Assembly (NCBI GenBank): GCA_963707015.1
Contig: CAVPOO010000009.1
Span: 1 to 64,000 of the forward strand
Reading direction: 5' to 3'
DNA length: 64,000 bases
Source of the DNA: CAVPOO01 sp963707015
Lineage (GTDB): Bacteria > Pseudomonadota > Gammaproteobacteria > Thiohalobacterales > Thiohalobacteraceae
The notes beneath the pieces are model-generated. The model saw only the letters and a program-made list of their open reading frames with translations. It was not told the origin of the DNA and ran no database searches. Below, in pieces: positions 63,578 to 64,000 of this stretch; within the stretch, counting starts at the first letter, position 1, and each line of letters begins with the position of its first letter. The position numbers and the translations under genes were made by a program.

Positions 63578-63922
63578 TCAGGTCTTGGTGGGTGTAGTGC
63601 CGGGGGGTACCAGGTTCACCGGAAACGGCGTGACATTTCCGCCCGAGTCACTCACCGAAATGATCTTGTTGGGACCGGCCTTTTCAACCTCGTCGATACG
63701 GATGACTGCCTGAAGGGGAATGTAGGTGCGTTTCACCCCGCTGAATTCACCCTTGAGCTTTTCTTCGGCGGGGTCAACCAGCAGCCTGGAACGCTCACCG
63801 AAAATGAAACCCTCGACCTCGATGAAGGTGTACATGCTGCTTTGCCCCACCTTCTCGGCATAGATCTCATACACATTACCCTGGTTATGGAAAACGACCC
63901 GATAGATATGTTTGCTGGTCAT
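63578..63922 (-). CDS. DUF1820 family protein
   Basis: The 114-residue product HIYRVVFHNQGNVYEIYAEK, SSMYTFIEVEGFIFGE and RTYIPLQAVIRIDEVEK matches DUF1820, a small family in gammaproteobacteria with no assigned role. MTSKHIYR at 63922 is the family start. It is encoded 36 bases upstream of the Mqo-like gene on the same strand, so it may be in one operon. Confidence 0.9.
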   Translation of the reverse strand: MTSKHIYRVVFHNQGNVYEIYAEKVGQSSMYTFIEVEGFIFGERSRLLVDPAEEKLKGEFSGVKRTYIPLQAVIRIDEVEKAGPNKIISVSDSGGNVTPFPVNLVPPGTTPTKT

Positions 63923-64000
63923 GCGCAAGGGGCTTCCGGCTGATTGATGAGGGAGTATATCAAATCGCGGATGTCGCGTGCCCGCGGCTGCCGGGCGGAT

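Overview
The window is high-GC bacterial DNA with a gammaproteobacterial gene set: PpnN, a DUF1820 protein, an RND efflux pair, an Mqo-type oxidoreductase, PptA, PsiE, and the isoquinoline-oxidoreductase-type IorA/IorB pair. A Chromatiales-like sulfur or purple bacterium would fit, but no rRNA or other marker is present to prove it. Left part (about 1-40 kb) is accessory and repeat-rich; right part (about 40-64 kb) is ordinary chromosomal backbone.

1-11.5 kb is a diversity-generating retroelement (DGR). It has one template repeat (TR, 8456-8565), an Avd accessory gene (7897-8259), a reverse transcriptase and two convergent target genes. The targets are large STAND-type sensor proteins ending in a formylglycine-generating-enzyme (FGE)-like C-type-lectin fold that carries the variable region (VR): a DUF4062-NACHT-FGE protein (13-3038) and a TIR-STAND-TM-FGE protein (8743-11501). 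By hand alignment, every substitution between TR and either VR lies at a TR adenine (21 in VR1, 20 in VR2, of 29 adenines). The reverse transcriptase is split between its GNLTSQ and YVDD motifs by a 3.8 kb 'recombinase in trio' (RIT) element of three overlapping tyrosine recombinase genes. Six-base direct repeats (cgacca) at both junctions are in register with the RT frame, so precise excision would restore a 357-residue RT. The third recombinase is itself split by a 369 bp MITE-like insertion. Target 1 has several frameshifts and VR2 has lost one base, so the system looks silenced.

12-19 kb holds an IS110-family element, IS3 debris, an animal-type haem peroxidase, a shortened orphan contractile-tail sheath protein, a lipoprotein hydrolase and a dispersed GTAGGGTGGGT repeat. 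19-23.6 kb has an SLC13 permease, a tautomerase and small membrane or periplasmic proteins.

23.6-37 kb contains the second striking system: five dispersed copies of a cassette of about 600 bp on the minus strand. Each encodes an 88-93 residue protein with a nearly invariant double-glycine-type leader (MATLTIKDLT...AGG) and a more variable, Q/N/S-rich core. Each copy has a sigma-54 -24/-12 promoter (TGGCACGCCGYCTGCA), a conserved dyad 113-115 bp further upstream that looks like an enhancer-binding-protein site, and a strong hairpin terminator. The cassettes lie among duplicated and broken genes (two GNATs, two SLOG molybdenum-carrier-like genes, TfoX, TPP-enzyme fragments, cytochrome c/P460 copies, a truncated Phd/YefM antitoxin, a possible attC relic and MITEs), suggesting expansion by segmental duplication.

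37-64 kb is backbone: a MoaD/ThiS plus BNR-repeat pair, bacteriohaemerythrin, UspA, a cyclic-2,3-diphosphoglycerate-synthetase-like GTPase, a hydrolase, an outer-membrane protein, cytochrome b561, ppnN, an RND pump with adaptor, IorA/IorB, a cyclic-nucleotide-gated potassium channel facing an FHA-class III cyclase, a glycosyltransferase, a cold-shock protein, an FAH-family hydrolase, a heptanucleotide repeat tract, an Mqo-like enzyme and a DUF1820 protein.
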